The notes: generated by a model not told the origin, from the sequence alone. Shown: positions 1-5,734, counted from the first letter of the stretch. The stretch: DNA of 21,287 bases from a virus (IMGVR_UViG_3300001778_000039:1-21287), one strand, 5' to 3'. Numbers and translations: made by a program.

Positions 1-10
1 AAACCAGCTA

Positions 11-226
11 TCAAGTTCCTGTTTGTTGGTTGTCATGTGTGTCCTCAAAGTAATCGTTAATGTTCAAGTGTGGGTATTTTTCGAGGACTAGAGCCAAGGT
101 GTTAGTACCTGTGTAGCCTGTCCTCATCATTCGGTATGGGGCAGTTCTTGTTTTCCCCATGCTGGCGGCAAATTCTCTGACCCCACCACAGTCTTCGACG
201 AGCCTGACGGCATTGAATTTAAGCAT
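11..226 (-). CDS. small helix-turn-helix DNA-binding protein (Cro/repressor-like)
   Basis: This encodes a 71-residue protein, likely a phage transcription regulator. An ATG at 226 is preceded by the strong ribosome site AAAGGAG (complement of 234-240) with 7 bases between. The reading frame stays open further upstream, but that part only mirrors the rightward gene at 381-788, so this start is preferred. Residues about 13-40 (GGVREFAASMGKTRTAPYRM and onward) fit a helix-turn-helix: a helix at VREFAASM, a turn at GKT, then a basic recognition helix with RTAPYRMMR. No other domain is present and the tail (DTHDNQQTGT) is hydrophilic. It is transcribed away from the early operon, and the shared intergenic region holds repeated TGTYACA half-sites, so it probably controls one or both divergent promoters (inference). 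Whether it acts as Cro, a lytic repressor or a lysogeny repressor cannot be told from this window. Confidence 0.72.
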   Translation of the reverse strand: MLKFNAVRLVEDCGGVREFAASMGKTRTAPYRMMRTGYTGTNTLALVLEKYPHLNINDYFEDTHDNQQTGT

Positions 227-261
227 CGAAACTCTCCTTTCATTCTGACTTTTACGCAGAG

Positions 262-328
262 TGTTACACATCTGCAACATATCCTGTCTTATTAGTGACA
301 CACATTTGGATGTCACAGACTTGTCACA
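262..328. promoter_or_regulatory. cluster of TGTYACA half-sites, candidate operators
   Basis: The divergent intergenic region has an imperfect palindrome TGTTACA-catc-TGCAACA at 262-279 and an inverted repeat GTGACA-N10-TGTCAC at 295-316. A second direct TGTCACAG copy lies at 322-329, 11 bases after the one at 311-318. Half-site starts at 262, 273, 294, 311 and 322 are spaced 11, 21, 17 and 11 bases, mostly near whole helical turns. The 322 copy overlaps the proposed -35 box of the rightward promoter. Binding by the neighbouring helix-turn-helix protein is inference. Confidence 0.45.
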
Positions 329-349
329 GCCTTCTTTGAGTTGTACTTT
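321..349 (+). promoter_or_regulatory. candidate sigma70-type promoter for the early operon
   Basis: TTGTCA at 321-326 matches the -35 consensus at five of six positions. A 17-base spacer separates it from TACTTT at 344-349, a poor -10 that keeps only the TA and final T. It lies just upstream of the first gene and overlaps a TGTCACAG repeat. No convincing promoter was found for the leftward helix-turn-helix gene. Confidence 0.33.
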
Positions 350-380
350 CTGCCTGTAACTTAATGTTAAGGAGACCGAT

Positions 381-788
381 ATGAGTTCTTGGAACACAGG
401 CAATATGTCTTCGACTGCTTCTGAAGCCATTGTTGAAGCCTGTAAGGAATACAAAGAGTTGTCTCTCAAAGTTGAGAAGCTATCCGCACGGATGGACGTT
501 CTTAAAGATGAGATACTTTCTGAGTTCCCAGAAGAGGCAGGCCAGCAAGAAATGAGAGTTGGCAATAAGCTCACAGTCATAGTCAAGCGTGCAGAGCGCT
601 GGACATGGGACGCTGACTTACTAGACAGCATCTTCGATGGCGCACAAGAGCTACCAGCCCACGTCAAAAAAAGATTTTCGGTAGACAAGCGGAAATTTCA
701 GGGGCTTGACGACACACAAAAACGTGAGCTTCTCCCTGCACTCACACGGAAACCCGGACCTGCTTTGGTCGAAGTGCTGGAGGACTAG
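381..788 (+). CDS. unknown early phage protein with coiled-coil N-terminus
   Basis: This encodes 135 residues that I do not recognise. The start is well fixed by TAAGGAG at 368-374, six bases before ATG. Residues about 15-50 (EAIVEACKEYKELSLKVEKL onward) have heptad-like spacing typical of a short coiled coil. A charged, mixed alpha/beta part follows, with RVGNKLTVIVKRAERWTW around 59-76, and the C-terminus ends in acidic VEVLED. No signal peptide, membrane segment or metal site is seen. It is first in the operon and is followed almost at once by the Sak4-like ATPase, whose ribosome site GGAGG lies inside its last codons. That position suggests a role beside recombination or single-strand DNA handling, but this is only guilt by association. 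Confidence 0.8.
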   Translation: MSSWNTGNMSSTASEAIVEACKEYKELSLKVEKLSARMDVLKDEILSEFPEEAGQQEMRVGNKLTVIVKRAERWTWDADLLDSIFDGAQELPAHVKKRFSVDKRKFQGLDDTQKRELLPALTRKPGPALVEVLED

Positions 789-789
789 G

Positions 790-1596
790 ATGTTTAAGCC
801 ATTGTCTACGAAAGACCACACCACTTCTTATCGGAAGTGCTTGCTATACGGCCACCACGGCTGGGGCAAGACCACACAGTTCGCCTACTATCAAGAGTAT
901 TATGGTGACGGGTTTATCATTAGCGGTGAAAGCGGCCTGTCCAGTATCAGGTCTGCTGGTATTGATTACCTGCCATTCACAAGCTGGGGCGGTAAGACTG
1001 ACCCCGACAAGGGTAGCTACTCATTCGTAGATATCTTTAAGTGGATGAAGTCAGATGAGTTCGCTAATCGAAACTATAAATGGGTAGGCATAGACAGCCT
1101 CACCGAGCTTTCTAACCACTCCCTAAAGCACGCTGAAAAGCTGGCAGAGGAAGAGGCTAAGAAAAAAGGCAAGCCTGTCAATAATTTTGAGAGTTGGTCT
1201 AGCCATGCGTCGCAACTTATAGGCGCATGTAAGGCCATCCGAGATATGCCTATGCACTATCTCGTTACCGCGCTGGCAAAGGAAAGTCAGGACGATAACG
1301 GTAATGTGGAATACTGGCCAATGATAGATGGCAAGGCTTCCATGCAACAGCTTCCCGGAATTTTTGACTGCGTGTTCTGTGGTATTCGCAGAACATCTGG
1401 CAATCAACAGGACGGCCAGAAGGTTGTGAGGTTTCTTGCAACCGAGGAAGTTCGCGGTTGGAAAGGAAAGGTTCGAGACGAAAAGCGCCGTCTCGCACCA
1501 GTAGAGAAAACGGGGAACATCGTAGACCTATTCAAGCGTATGGATATGTCTGACGAGGACTACGAGAACTGGCGCAAATCACAATCAGGAGACTAA
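790..1596 (+). CDS. Sak4-like RecA-fold ATPase (AAA_24 type), probable ssDNA-annealing/recombination protein
   Basis: This 268-residue P-loop protein has a Walker A motif GHHGWGKT at residues 21-28 and a hydrophobic strand ending in aspartate (WVGIDSLTEL, D102) that fits Walker B. Length and motif layout match phage AAA_24/Sak4 proteins, single-domain relatives of RecA that promote single-strand annealing and usually work with a phage SSB. An SSB-like gene follows directly, which supports the call. The start is ATG at 790, chosen for GGAGG at 779-783 with a six-base gap; an upstream in-frame start at 706 would lie inside the previous gene and lacks a ribosome site. The region after Walker B is lysine/glutamate-rich (LAEEEAKKKGKP), probably a surface helix. 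The family is clear; the annealing activity is inferred from it. Confidence 0.85.
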   Translation: MFKPLSTKDHTTSYRKCLLYGHHGWGKTTQFAYYQEYYGDGFIISGESGLSSIRSAGIDYLPFTSWGGKTDPDKGSYSFVDIFKWMKSDEFANRNYKWVGIDSLTELSNHSLKHAEKLAEEEAKKKGKPVNNFESWSSHASQLIGACKAIRDMPMHYLVTALAKESQDDNGNVEYWPMIDGKASMQQLPGIFDCVFCGIRRTSGNQQDGQKVVRFLATEEVRGWKGKVRDEKRRLAPVEKTGNIVDLFKRMDMSDEDYENWRKSQSGD

Positions 1597-1599
1597 AAG

Positions 1600-2112
1600 A
1601 TGTCATTTTCATTTGACCAGCTAAACCTCTCTAATTACGAGGTGTCTACAAGTAGCGTGCTGAAACCCGGCAGGCATGTTTGTAAAATTAAATCCGCCAC
1701 CCCACAAGACAGCCGGAGTGGCGGCAAGATGATTGCATTGGAGTTCGATGCAGTCGATGGCAGTGGCAATATCCGTAATTGGATTAACGTCCATGTGCCT
1801 AGTTCTGAAAAGGCCACGCGGATTGGTCGTGAGGAATTGAAGACCATGCTTACCTATGCTGGTCACGCAAATCCAAACCACCCTTTTGCCAATGATGCGC
1901 CTGTCTCTAGCCTCGCTGGACTTACTGTCGGTGTAAGAGTGGTCTCCGACACTTACATGAAGGACGGTGAAGAAAGAACTGGCTCGGCTGTCAAAGGCTA
2001 TTTCGACCCTGCTGAAGTAGGTAGCACAGCTTCCTCCCCTACCGCTTCAGCCACGCCTAACGAGGCTACATCGTCTACGTCAACAGACATGGACGACGAT
2101 ATCCCTTTTTAG
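1600..2112 (+). CDS. single-stranded DNA-binding protein (DUF669-like) with acidic tail
   Basis: This 170-residue protein fits phage SSB in layout: a beta-rich body to about residue 138, a Ser/Thr/Ala/Pro linker (about 139-162), and the acidic tail DMDDDIPF at 163-170. That tail closely resembles the bacterial SSB C-terminal peptide that docks partner proteins. The body has strands such as GRHVCKIKSA and KMIALEFDAV and a conserved-looking NWINVHVPSS region, as in the DUF669 proteins found beside Sak4 ATPases. The ATG at 1600 follows AGGAG at 1587-1591 with an eight-base gap, and only three bases separate it from the ATPase stop. It probably coats single-stranded phage DNA and recruits the ATPase and replication proteins. 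A strong terminator begins 10 bases after its stop codon. Confidence 0.8.
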   Translation: MSFSFDQLNLSNYEVSTSSVLKPGRHVCKIKSATPQDSRSGGKMIALEFDAVDGSGNIRNWINVHVPSSEKATRIGREELKTMLTYAGHANPNHPFANDAPVSSLAGLTVGVRVVSDTYMKDGEERTGSAVKGYFDPAEVGSTASSPTASATPNEATSSTSTDMDDDIPF

Positions 2113-2121
2113 GCGTAACCT

Positions 2122-2156
2122 AGAGGGGCGTTTCGGAAGAGCGCCCCTCTTTTTTT
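2122..2156 (+). terminator. intrinsic terminator inside the early operon
   Basis: A perfect 9-bp stem, AGAGGGGCG at 2122-2130 with CGCCCCTCT at 2142-2150, closes an 11-base loop. It runs straight into seven T residues (2150-2156). This is a textbook rho-independent terminator, only 13 bases before the next rightward start codon at 2170, so it likely lowers expression of the four downstream genes. Confidence 0.9.
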
Positions 2157-2169
2157 ATCTGGAATAAAC

Positions 2170-2961
2170 ATGACTGACATCACTGCGCTAATTGATGCGG
2201 CCTTCTCCAAGAGAAAGCAAGACAAACCACGAGCATATATAGGTGCGTCTGGCATAGGCCAAGCCTGTGATGCGGCTATCGCCTTCGCATTTCGCGGATA
2301 CCCAGACACACCACCAGACCCAAAGCTGGCACGGATATTCCGAGACGGCCACAGGATTGAATACTCTGTGGTTAAGGATATGCGCGAAGCTGGACTGCAT
2401 GTTATGGAAACAGACCCTATGTCTGGCAAGCAGTGGAGGTTCGAGGGTTACGGCGGCTTGGTCATGGGTAATGCTGACGGGTTGCTTGAGATAGACGGCA
2501 AGACAGTCGGCTTGGAAATCAAATCCATGAACGATGCCAAGCACAAAGAGTTTGTGAAGAAAGGTGTCAAGTCTAGCCACCCTCAGTATTACGACCAGAT
2601 GCAATTTATGATGGGTCTGTCTGGCATCCAACGGTTTGTGTTGGTTGCTTACAATAAGAACAACAGCCTTTATCACCACGAGTTTGTAGACTTCGACGAT
2701 TTCAGATACGCCTTTCTAACAGCCAAAGTCGAAAGAGTTATTTCAAATAAAGCTGAGAAAATTTCTGTTGACGAAACAGATTGGCGTTGTCGTGGTTGCT
2801 TCAAACGAGACGCTTGCTGGGGTGGCGCTATGCCAGAAGAGATGACTGTAAGAACATGTGGAAATTCCTACGCTACAGAGGATGGCACATGGAAGTGCGA
2901 AGTTTGTGACGGGCAGGCTTGTTCTGACTGGACTTTATATAAGCCCATAGACAGGAGTTGA
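2170..2961 (+). CDS. PD-(D/E)XK nuclease, Cas4/RecB-like, with cysteine clusters
   Basis: This 263-residue nuclease shows the PD-(D/E)XK core in order: GHRIE at 60-64, GNADGLL with D103, LEIKSM with E116 and K118, and the helix QMQFMMG starting at Q143. One cysteine near the N-terminus (C33, in GQACD) and three after the core (CRGCFKRDAC: C207, C210, C216) match the split four-cysteine iron-sulphur pattern of Cas4 and AddB nucleases. Beyond this a further cysteine set (C230, C243, C246, C251) looks like a small zinc ribbon added at the C-terminus. It probably resects DNA ends to make single strands for the upstream annealing ATPase and SSB. The ribosome site is weak (GGA at 2161-2163) and a terminator lies just before it, so expression may be kept low. 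The stop codon precedes the next start by two bases. Confidence 0.83.
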   Translation: MTDITALIDAAFSKRKQDKPRAYIGASGIGQACDAAIAFAFRGYPDTPPDPKLARIFRDGHRIEYSVVKDMREAGLHVMETDPMSGKQWRFEGYGGLVMGNADGLLEIDGKTVGLEIKSMNDAKHKEFVKKGVKSSHPQYYDQMQFMMGLSGIQRFVLVAYNKNNSLYHHEFVDFDDFRYAFLTAKVERVISNKAEKISVDETDWRCRGCFKRDACWGGAMPEEMTVRTCGNSYATEDGTWKCEVCDGQACSDWTLYKPIDRS

Positions 2962-2963
2962 AG

Positions 2964-3185
2964 TTGGAAGATAAGCGGTTGGGATTGAAGCGGAGGCTTA
3001 TTGAATTAGAACACGAGGCAGAAAGTATTTCGTCTCGTGTGAGAGATATAGAATGGCAAATGGTCAACTATTCAGACAGCTATGAGCGCGACAACATGGC
3101 TGACGATAGACGTAAGGCTATGGATAAACTCAAATACGTCCGAAACAACATAGCTGAAATTAAGATAAGGTTACTTGAAGAATGA
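2964..3185 (+). CDS. small charged coiled-coil protein, TTG start
   Basis: This encodes 73 residues with no recognised family. Nearly the whole chain is charged and helix-forming, with heptad-like stretches at the start (RRLIELEHEAESISSRVRDI) and end (KLKYVRNNIAEIKIRLLEE), separated by a polar NYSDSYERDNMADD segment. This suggests a helical hairpin or dimer. Two in-frame TTG codons are possible; the one at 2964 is chosen because AGGAG at 2953-2957 then sits six bases upstream, while for 2958 it would abut the start. A TTG start implies modest expression. The end overlaps the next gene by four bases (ATGA), so translation is probably coupled to the kinase. Function is unknown. Confidence 0.72.
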   Translation: MEDKRLGLKRRLIELEHEAESISSRVRDIEWQMVNYSDSYERDNMADDRRKAMDKLKYVRNNIAEIKIRLLEE

Positions 3186-3742
3186 GATTAGTAGCATTTT
3201 GTGGATTGATGGGGTCTGGCAAAACCTATGCGGCGGACTACTTGGTGCAAAATTTCGGTTATACTAGGGTAAAGTTTGCTGGCGTCTTGAAGGATATGCT
3301 TCGGACGATGGGGCTTACTGATGAACACATAGAGGGTGACTTAAAAGATTTGCCCTGCGAATTGCTAGATGGGAGAACGCCAAGATGGGCGATGCAAAGT
3401 TTGGGAACGGAATGGGGTCGAACCTGCATAAGCGAAAATCTGTGGGGAAACCTCTGGGAACAAGAGGTACAATCTCTGCTAAAGAAAAGCAAATCAGTCG
3501 TAGTAGACGACTGTCGCTTCGACAACGAAGTGGCGAGAGTGAAGCGCTTGAGGGGGTTAGTATGTCTGATTACGACCCCAACTTCAGGAACCGCAGACAG
3601 CCACCCCAGTGAGAGCCTGCCGTCAAATCCTGATGTAACTTTAATTAACCAGAAAAACCGACACTTTAACGAGATGCTAGACACGCTTGTAGGGCAGAAC
3701 AACAAACTGCCTAAAGTGTCGCAGAACGGATGGTCGGTATGA
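3182..3742 (+). CDS. deoxynucleoside monophosphate kinase
   Basis: This 186-residue P-loop kinase probably phosphorylates dNMPs from degraded host DNA to dNDPs for phage replication, like T4 gene 1 protein. Walker A is GLMGSGKT at residues 8-15. The LGTEWGR segment at 74-80 and the strand VVVDDCRFDNE at 106-116 are hallmarks of the phage dNMP kinase family. The length is somewhat below that of T4 dNMP kinase. The segment around 60-70 (ELLDGRTPRWAMQ) fits the substrate-binding lid region. It overlaps the preceding gene by four bases with an ATGA junction, and no separate ribosome site is evident, so translational coupling is likely. No truncation or missing motif is seen. Which nucleotides it accepts cannot be read from sequence. 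Confidence 0.85.
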   Translation: MRLVAFCGLMGSGKTYAADYLVQNFGYTRVKFAGVLKDMLRTMGLTDEHIEGDLKDLPCELLDGRTPRWAMQSLGTEWGRTCISENLWGNLWEQEVQSLLKKSKSVVVDDCRFDNEVARVKRLRGLVCLITTPTSGTADSHPSESLPSNPDVTLINQKNRHFNEMLDTLVGQNNKLPKVSQNGWSV

Positions 3743-3762
3743 TAAGTCAAGGGGACGGCTCT

Positions 3763-3993
3763 ATGCAAAGAGCAATAGACAGTGGGCTATGCCCTAGATG
3801 TCATAGCTCTATGAAGGTAGAGGTGCATGGTCATGTTCAGTGTGGTGTGTGTAAGATGTATGTCGATGAGTGCTGTTCAGGTGAGACGGCATCATGCGCT
3901 ACCGCCGTTGTGTCTAGCGATGAGGAACATACAGAAGATGACAAGTCCCCAGACGCCGATGAACAGAAGTACGCTCCCTATGATAATCTCTAA
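3763..3993 (+). CDS. zinc-ribbon protein with acidic tail overlapping the opposing gene
   Basis: This 76-residue protein begins with a zinc ribbon: CPRC at residues 10-13 and CGVC at 27-30, with 13 residues between the pairs. More cysteines follow (ECCSGETASC). The rest is strongly acidic (SSDEEHTEDDKSPDADEQ). The start at 3763 is chosen for AAGGGGA at 3749-3755, seven bases upstream; in-frame ATGs at 3730 and 3739 would extend it into the kinase gene without a good ribosome site, although 3739 would give a four-base ATGA overlap. Residues 44-76 are read antisense to the membrane segment of the leftward gene in exact codon register, which explains the acidic tail. Short zinc ribbons often contact nucleic acid or RNA polymerase, but nothing specific can be claimed. 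Confidence 0.65.
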   Translation: MQRAIDSGLCPRCHSSMKVEVHGHVQCGVCKMYVDECCSGETASCATAVVSSDEEHTEDDKSPDADEQKYAPYDNL

Positions 3994-4347
3994 AATCATT
4001 TTGTTTCTACGCTGTATTCTGGCACGCTCTTCTTGTCGTTGCTTGCGTACCTGACCGCGTATCTTTAACAACTCTTGCCAGCCATTGAAGCCGCGAGTAG
4101 AGATAACAACGTCGCGCAACTGATTTTCTAAATCCTCTGCACGCTTCTTGTCTATGAATGTGGATAGTGCTTCCTCGTTGGCAGAGCCAAATGACTTGCT
4201 CTTCTTCTTGTTGTGAGCATCCTTGACTTCGTCAAGAGCGCCCCACAGCTTCCCCACTTCTCGGCCAAGTTGGCTAATGTCCTTTCCCATTTGAACACCA
4301 GTCTTTATCGCGGCTACCGCGCTCAAGGCCACTGATATTGGTTCCAT
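3892..4347 (-). CDS. membrane-anchored coiled-coil protein, last gene of the leftward module
   Basis: This encodes 151 residues. The N-terminus (MEPISVALSAVAAIKTGVQM) is mildly hydrophobic. Residues 22-115 are charged and helical, with KKKSK at 48-51 and a very basic run RKQRQEERARIQRR before the membrane. One strong transmembrane helix spans about 117-144, and the C-terminus HNGGSA is short. Positive residues before the helix suggest the long domain stays in the cytoplasm. I recall proteins of this shape near lysis genes in marine phages, but no function is established; a spanin- or holin-helper role is speculation. The ATG at 4347 is preceded by AGGA (TAGGAAAAA). The last 102 bases overlap the end of the zinc-ribbon gene on the other strand. 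Confidence 0.72.
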   Translation of the reverse strand: MEPISVALSAVAAIKTGVQMGKDISQLGREVGKLWGALDEVKDAHNKKKSKSFGSANEEALSTFIDKKRAEDLENQLRDVVISTRGFNGWQELLKIRGQVRKQRQEERARIQRRNKMILEIIIGSVLLFIGVWGLVIFCMFLIARHNGGSA

Positions 4348-4420
4348 TTTTTCCTACTTTTTCTTTGTCTTTTTGCACGAAATCCTTTTACTTGACGTTT
4401 TCTTTTTCATAGCAAGCGTT

Positions 4421-4567
4421 CTACTTACCCCAGTTAATCTGTTTGAGGATGCTATCATCCTTCTTGCTCGGTTTCTTTTTGACTGGTGTAGACGTGGACT
4501 TGTTGTTGCCCTTTTTCTTGCCGTCATTTTTCCAGACGTATTCAAGTAGCTCTTCTACTTTTCCCAC
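4421..4567 (-). CDS. short lysine-rich protein, GTG start
   Basis: This encodes a 48-residue protein that I do not recognise. It starts with GTG at 4567, preceded by AAAGGAG (complement of 4574-4580) with a six-base gap, one of the best ribosome sites in the window. The N-terminal part (GKVEELLEYVWKNDGKKKG) can form an amphipathic helix, the middle is Lys/Ser/Thr-rich (NNKSTSTPVKKKPSKK), and it ends ILKQINWGK. Its first 26 bases overlap the end of the upstream 53-codon gene in another frame. Size, basic character and position suggest a small accessory phage protein, perhaps nucleic-acid or membrane associated, but this is not established. A different frame over the same bases encodes a very basic peptide without a proper ribosome site and was not preferred. 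Confidence 0.62.
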   Translation of the reverse strand: MGKVEELLEYVWKNDGKKKGNNKSTSTPVKKKPSKKDDSILKQINWGK

Positions 4568-4703
4568 GGTTTGCTCCTTTATTAAGTATGCACGGGCATG
4601 GCTTGGTTATCATGCGGTCTTTAAGACCGCCTCTTGCGTACCGGGTTGGCCTCTCTGCCTTGCTCACGTTGCCAGCAGTTCGTGTCCCCAGAACAACAGC
4701 CAT
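4542..4703 (-). CDS. short basic protein with CPC motif, just after the endolysin
   Basis: This encodes 53 residues, not recognised. The ATG at 4703 has GGGAG seven bases upstream, placed within the last endolysin codons, and starts two bases after the endolysin stop. The sequence is basic and glycine-rich, with AERPTRYARGGLKDR in the middle, CPC at residues 36-38, and a GKSRRAT end. No membrane segment or complete metal-binding set is visible. A perfect palindrome at 4614-4630 falls on the codons for GGLKDR and has no T-run, so it is treated as coding sequence. The ending overlaps the next gene by 26 bases. The strong ribosome site and tight spacing support a real gene, function unknown. Confidence 0.62.
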   Translation of the reverse strand: MAVVLGTRTAGNVSKAERPTRYARGGLKDRMITKPCPCILNKGANRGKSRRAT

Positions 4704-4705
4704 TA

Positions 4706-5161
4706 CTAATCTCCCAACTCGAAGTGAGGTGCGTCAATAAACGGGCGTCTATTCTGCGACCTTCTTAAATCAATATACTCCAAATTGGCTGTCTCCATCG
4801 TCCCCATGTACTCGCATATATCGTCAATATGCCAAGCCGCGCCCCACCGTAGGTTGTCTACATCAAGCTCGTGAGCCGCAGTACGCATGGCTTCCGCCAC
4901 ATCATCGTATAGATTTATCTCCCATGATATTTGACCATCACAGTAAGCAACCAAGTCCACGGCTTTTCCGTCTAGGTGCTTGGAGTTCATGGTTTGGGAT
5001 TTCCCTGCCGCGACCAAACGCTCTTGCTCTTCCCATGAACGTAGACCGCAGGTCACTCCAAAATCTACCTTGGTTAGCTCGATAGCACGGACAACGACTT
5101 CGGTTAGTCTCTCGTCTACACCACCCAAATTAGCAACACTGCGCTGAGATAACTTAAACAT
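4706..5161 (-). CDS. M15-family peptidase endolysin (L-alanyl-D-glutamate/VanY-like)
   Basis: This 151-residue single-domain enzyme is probably the phage endolysin, cutting peptide cross-bridges of peptidoglycan. Zinc-site motifs of M15 peptidases are present: SKHLDGKAVDL with H62 and D69, and near the C-terminus DAPHFELGD with H146. The substrate-groove element CGLRSWEEQERLVAAGKS around 38-55 is also typical. There is no signal peptide or cell-wall-binding domain, so export depends on a holin, and two holin-like genes lie directly upstream. The ATG at 5161 overlaps the holin stop by one base (TAATG), with AAAGGG shortly before. Length fits globular endolysins of phages of Gram-negative hosts. 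Precise bond specificity is not readable from sequence. Confidence 0.88.
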   Translation of the reverse strand: MFKLSQRSVANLGGVDERLTEVVVRAIELTKVDFGVTCGLRSWEEQERLVAAGKSQTMNSKHLDGKAVDLVAYCDGQISWEINLYDDVAEAMRTAAHELDVDNLRWGAAWHIDDICEYMGTMETANLEYIDLRRSQNRRPFIDAPHFELGD

Positions 5162-5529
5162 TACTTGCCCTTTCTCTTTTCCATAATCCCCTCGAAGGCT
5201 CCTCCTCCGAAGTAGAAAGCGATTATCGCAAACATGATTTCACCTATGTAGAAATCGCCCATCACAGCCTTAACGCTGTCTATGTCACCCTTGCCTGCCA
5301 GCGTCATAGCCATGACGATGACAAACACTGATAGATATGTGAGGCCAAACATCAGCGCGAGGTAGCGCTGGGCTAACTTAAACGGCTGGTAAGCCTGTAG
5401 TAAGTCTGTCTTTGCCTTCGACTTAGCGGCAACCTCTTCCTCTGTGGACGTATGGAAACTGTCTATGAGGTCGAGGCCTTTGCTAATCACCTTGTCTGAA
5501 CCAAGGATTTTTCCGAGAACTGCAAACAT
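5161..5529 (-). CDS. holin, GTA_holin_3TM-like
   Basis: This 122-residue membrane protein resembles the 3TM holin family known from gene transfer agents and many marine phages. A charged N-terminal part (FHTSTEEEVAAKSKAKTDLL) leads through the characteristic YQPFKLAQRYLALMF into two strong hydrophobic helices at about 56-77 and 93-115, ending in the basic tail MEKRKGK. The N-terminal segment (VLGKILGSDKVISKGLDLI) is amphipathic and may be the third membrane-associated helix. Its probable role is to open the inner membrane at lysis so that the endolysin encoded next can reach the wall. The ATG at 5529 follows AAAGG six bases upstream. The stop shares one base with the endolysin start, a classic coupled lysis pair. 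Confidence 0.8.
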   Translation of the reverse strand: MFAVLGKILGSDKVISKGLDLIDSFHTSTEEEVAAKSKAKTDLLQAYQPFKLAQRYLALMFGLTYLSVFVIVMAMTLAGKGDIDSVKAVMGDFYIGEIMFAIIAFYFGGGAFEGIMEKRKGK

Positions 5530-5539
5530 TATTTACCTT

Positions 5540-5734
5540 TCATTTCCGTTCACTTCCGAGCCAGACTGCGAAAGCGCCTGTCATGCTACCGCTGACAACG
5601 CTTATCATTGAGGCCTGCTGGGTGCTGATGTCATCGAGTGAAATTCCCCATTCAATCACGCGGATATACATGGCTGTCATAACCATCATCATTATTCGTG
5701 GACCGACTTTGTGCCTTAATAGTATGTCGCTCAC
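5540..5734 (-). CDS. small two-helix membrane protein, holin-like
   Basis: This encodes 64 residues with two predicted membrane helices, about 12-30 (RIMMMVMTAMYIRVIEW) and 40-60 (ASMISVVSGSMTGAFAVWLG), and a short charged end, GSERK. Size and topology fit class II holins, and it sits directly upstream of the GTA-type holin. The start is GTG at 5734, overlapping the stop of the giant gene by four bases (GTGA). No ribosome site is visible, so translation is probably coupled to termination of the giant gene and may be low. It could be a second holin, an antiholin or a pinholin-like partner; sequence alone does not decide. The run of methionines at residues 15-19 could also allow an internal start. 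Confidence 0.7.
   Translation of the reverse strand: MSDILLRHKVGPRIMMMVMTAMYIRVIEWGISLDDISTQQASMISVVSGSMTGAFAVWLGSERK

Noticed and set aside
311-329. TGTCACAG direct repeats as an iteron replication origin
   Set aside because: Only two exact copies are present, no AT-rich unwinding region or initiator gene is adjacent, and overlap with a promoter makes operators the simpler reading.
227-688. Upstream extension of the helix-turn-helix frame to 225 codons
   Set aside because: The added part is antisense to the well-supported gene at 381-788, and the strong AAAGGAG site directly before the ATG at 226 marks the real start.
4354-4545. Very basic leftward frame (up to 63 codons) ending in a lysine-rich peptide, with an internal ATG at 4410
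   Set aside because: It overlaps the better supported 48-codon gene in another frame, begins with TTG or with ATGs lacking a well-placed ribosome site, and its composition follows from A-rich bases. A short 18-residue peptide from 4410 cannot be excluded.
4614-4630. Perfect palindrome GCGGTCTT-T-AAGACCGC as a terminator or operator
   Set aside because: It has no T-run on either side and sits within the 53-codon gene on the codons for GGLKDR, so coding explains it adequately.
4590-4700. Possible tRNA on either strand near the palindrome
   Set aside because: No T-arm GTTCGAATC-like sequence or cloverleaf pairing could be built around the stem.
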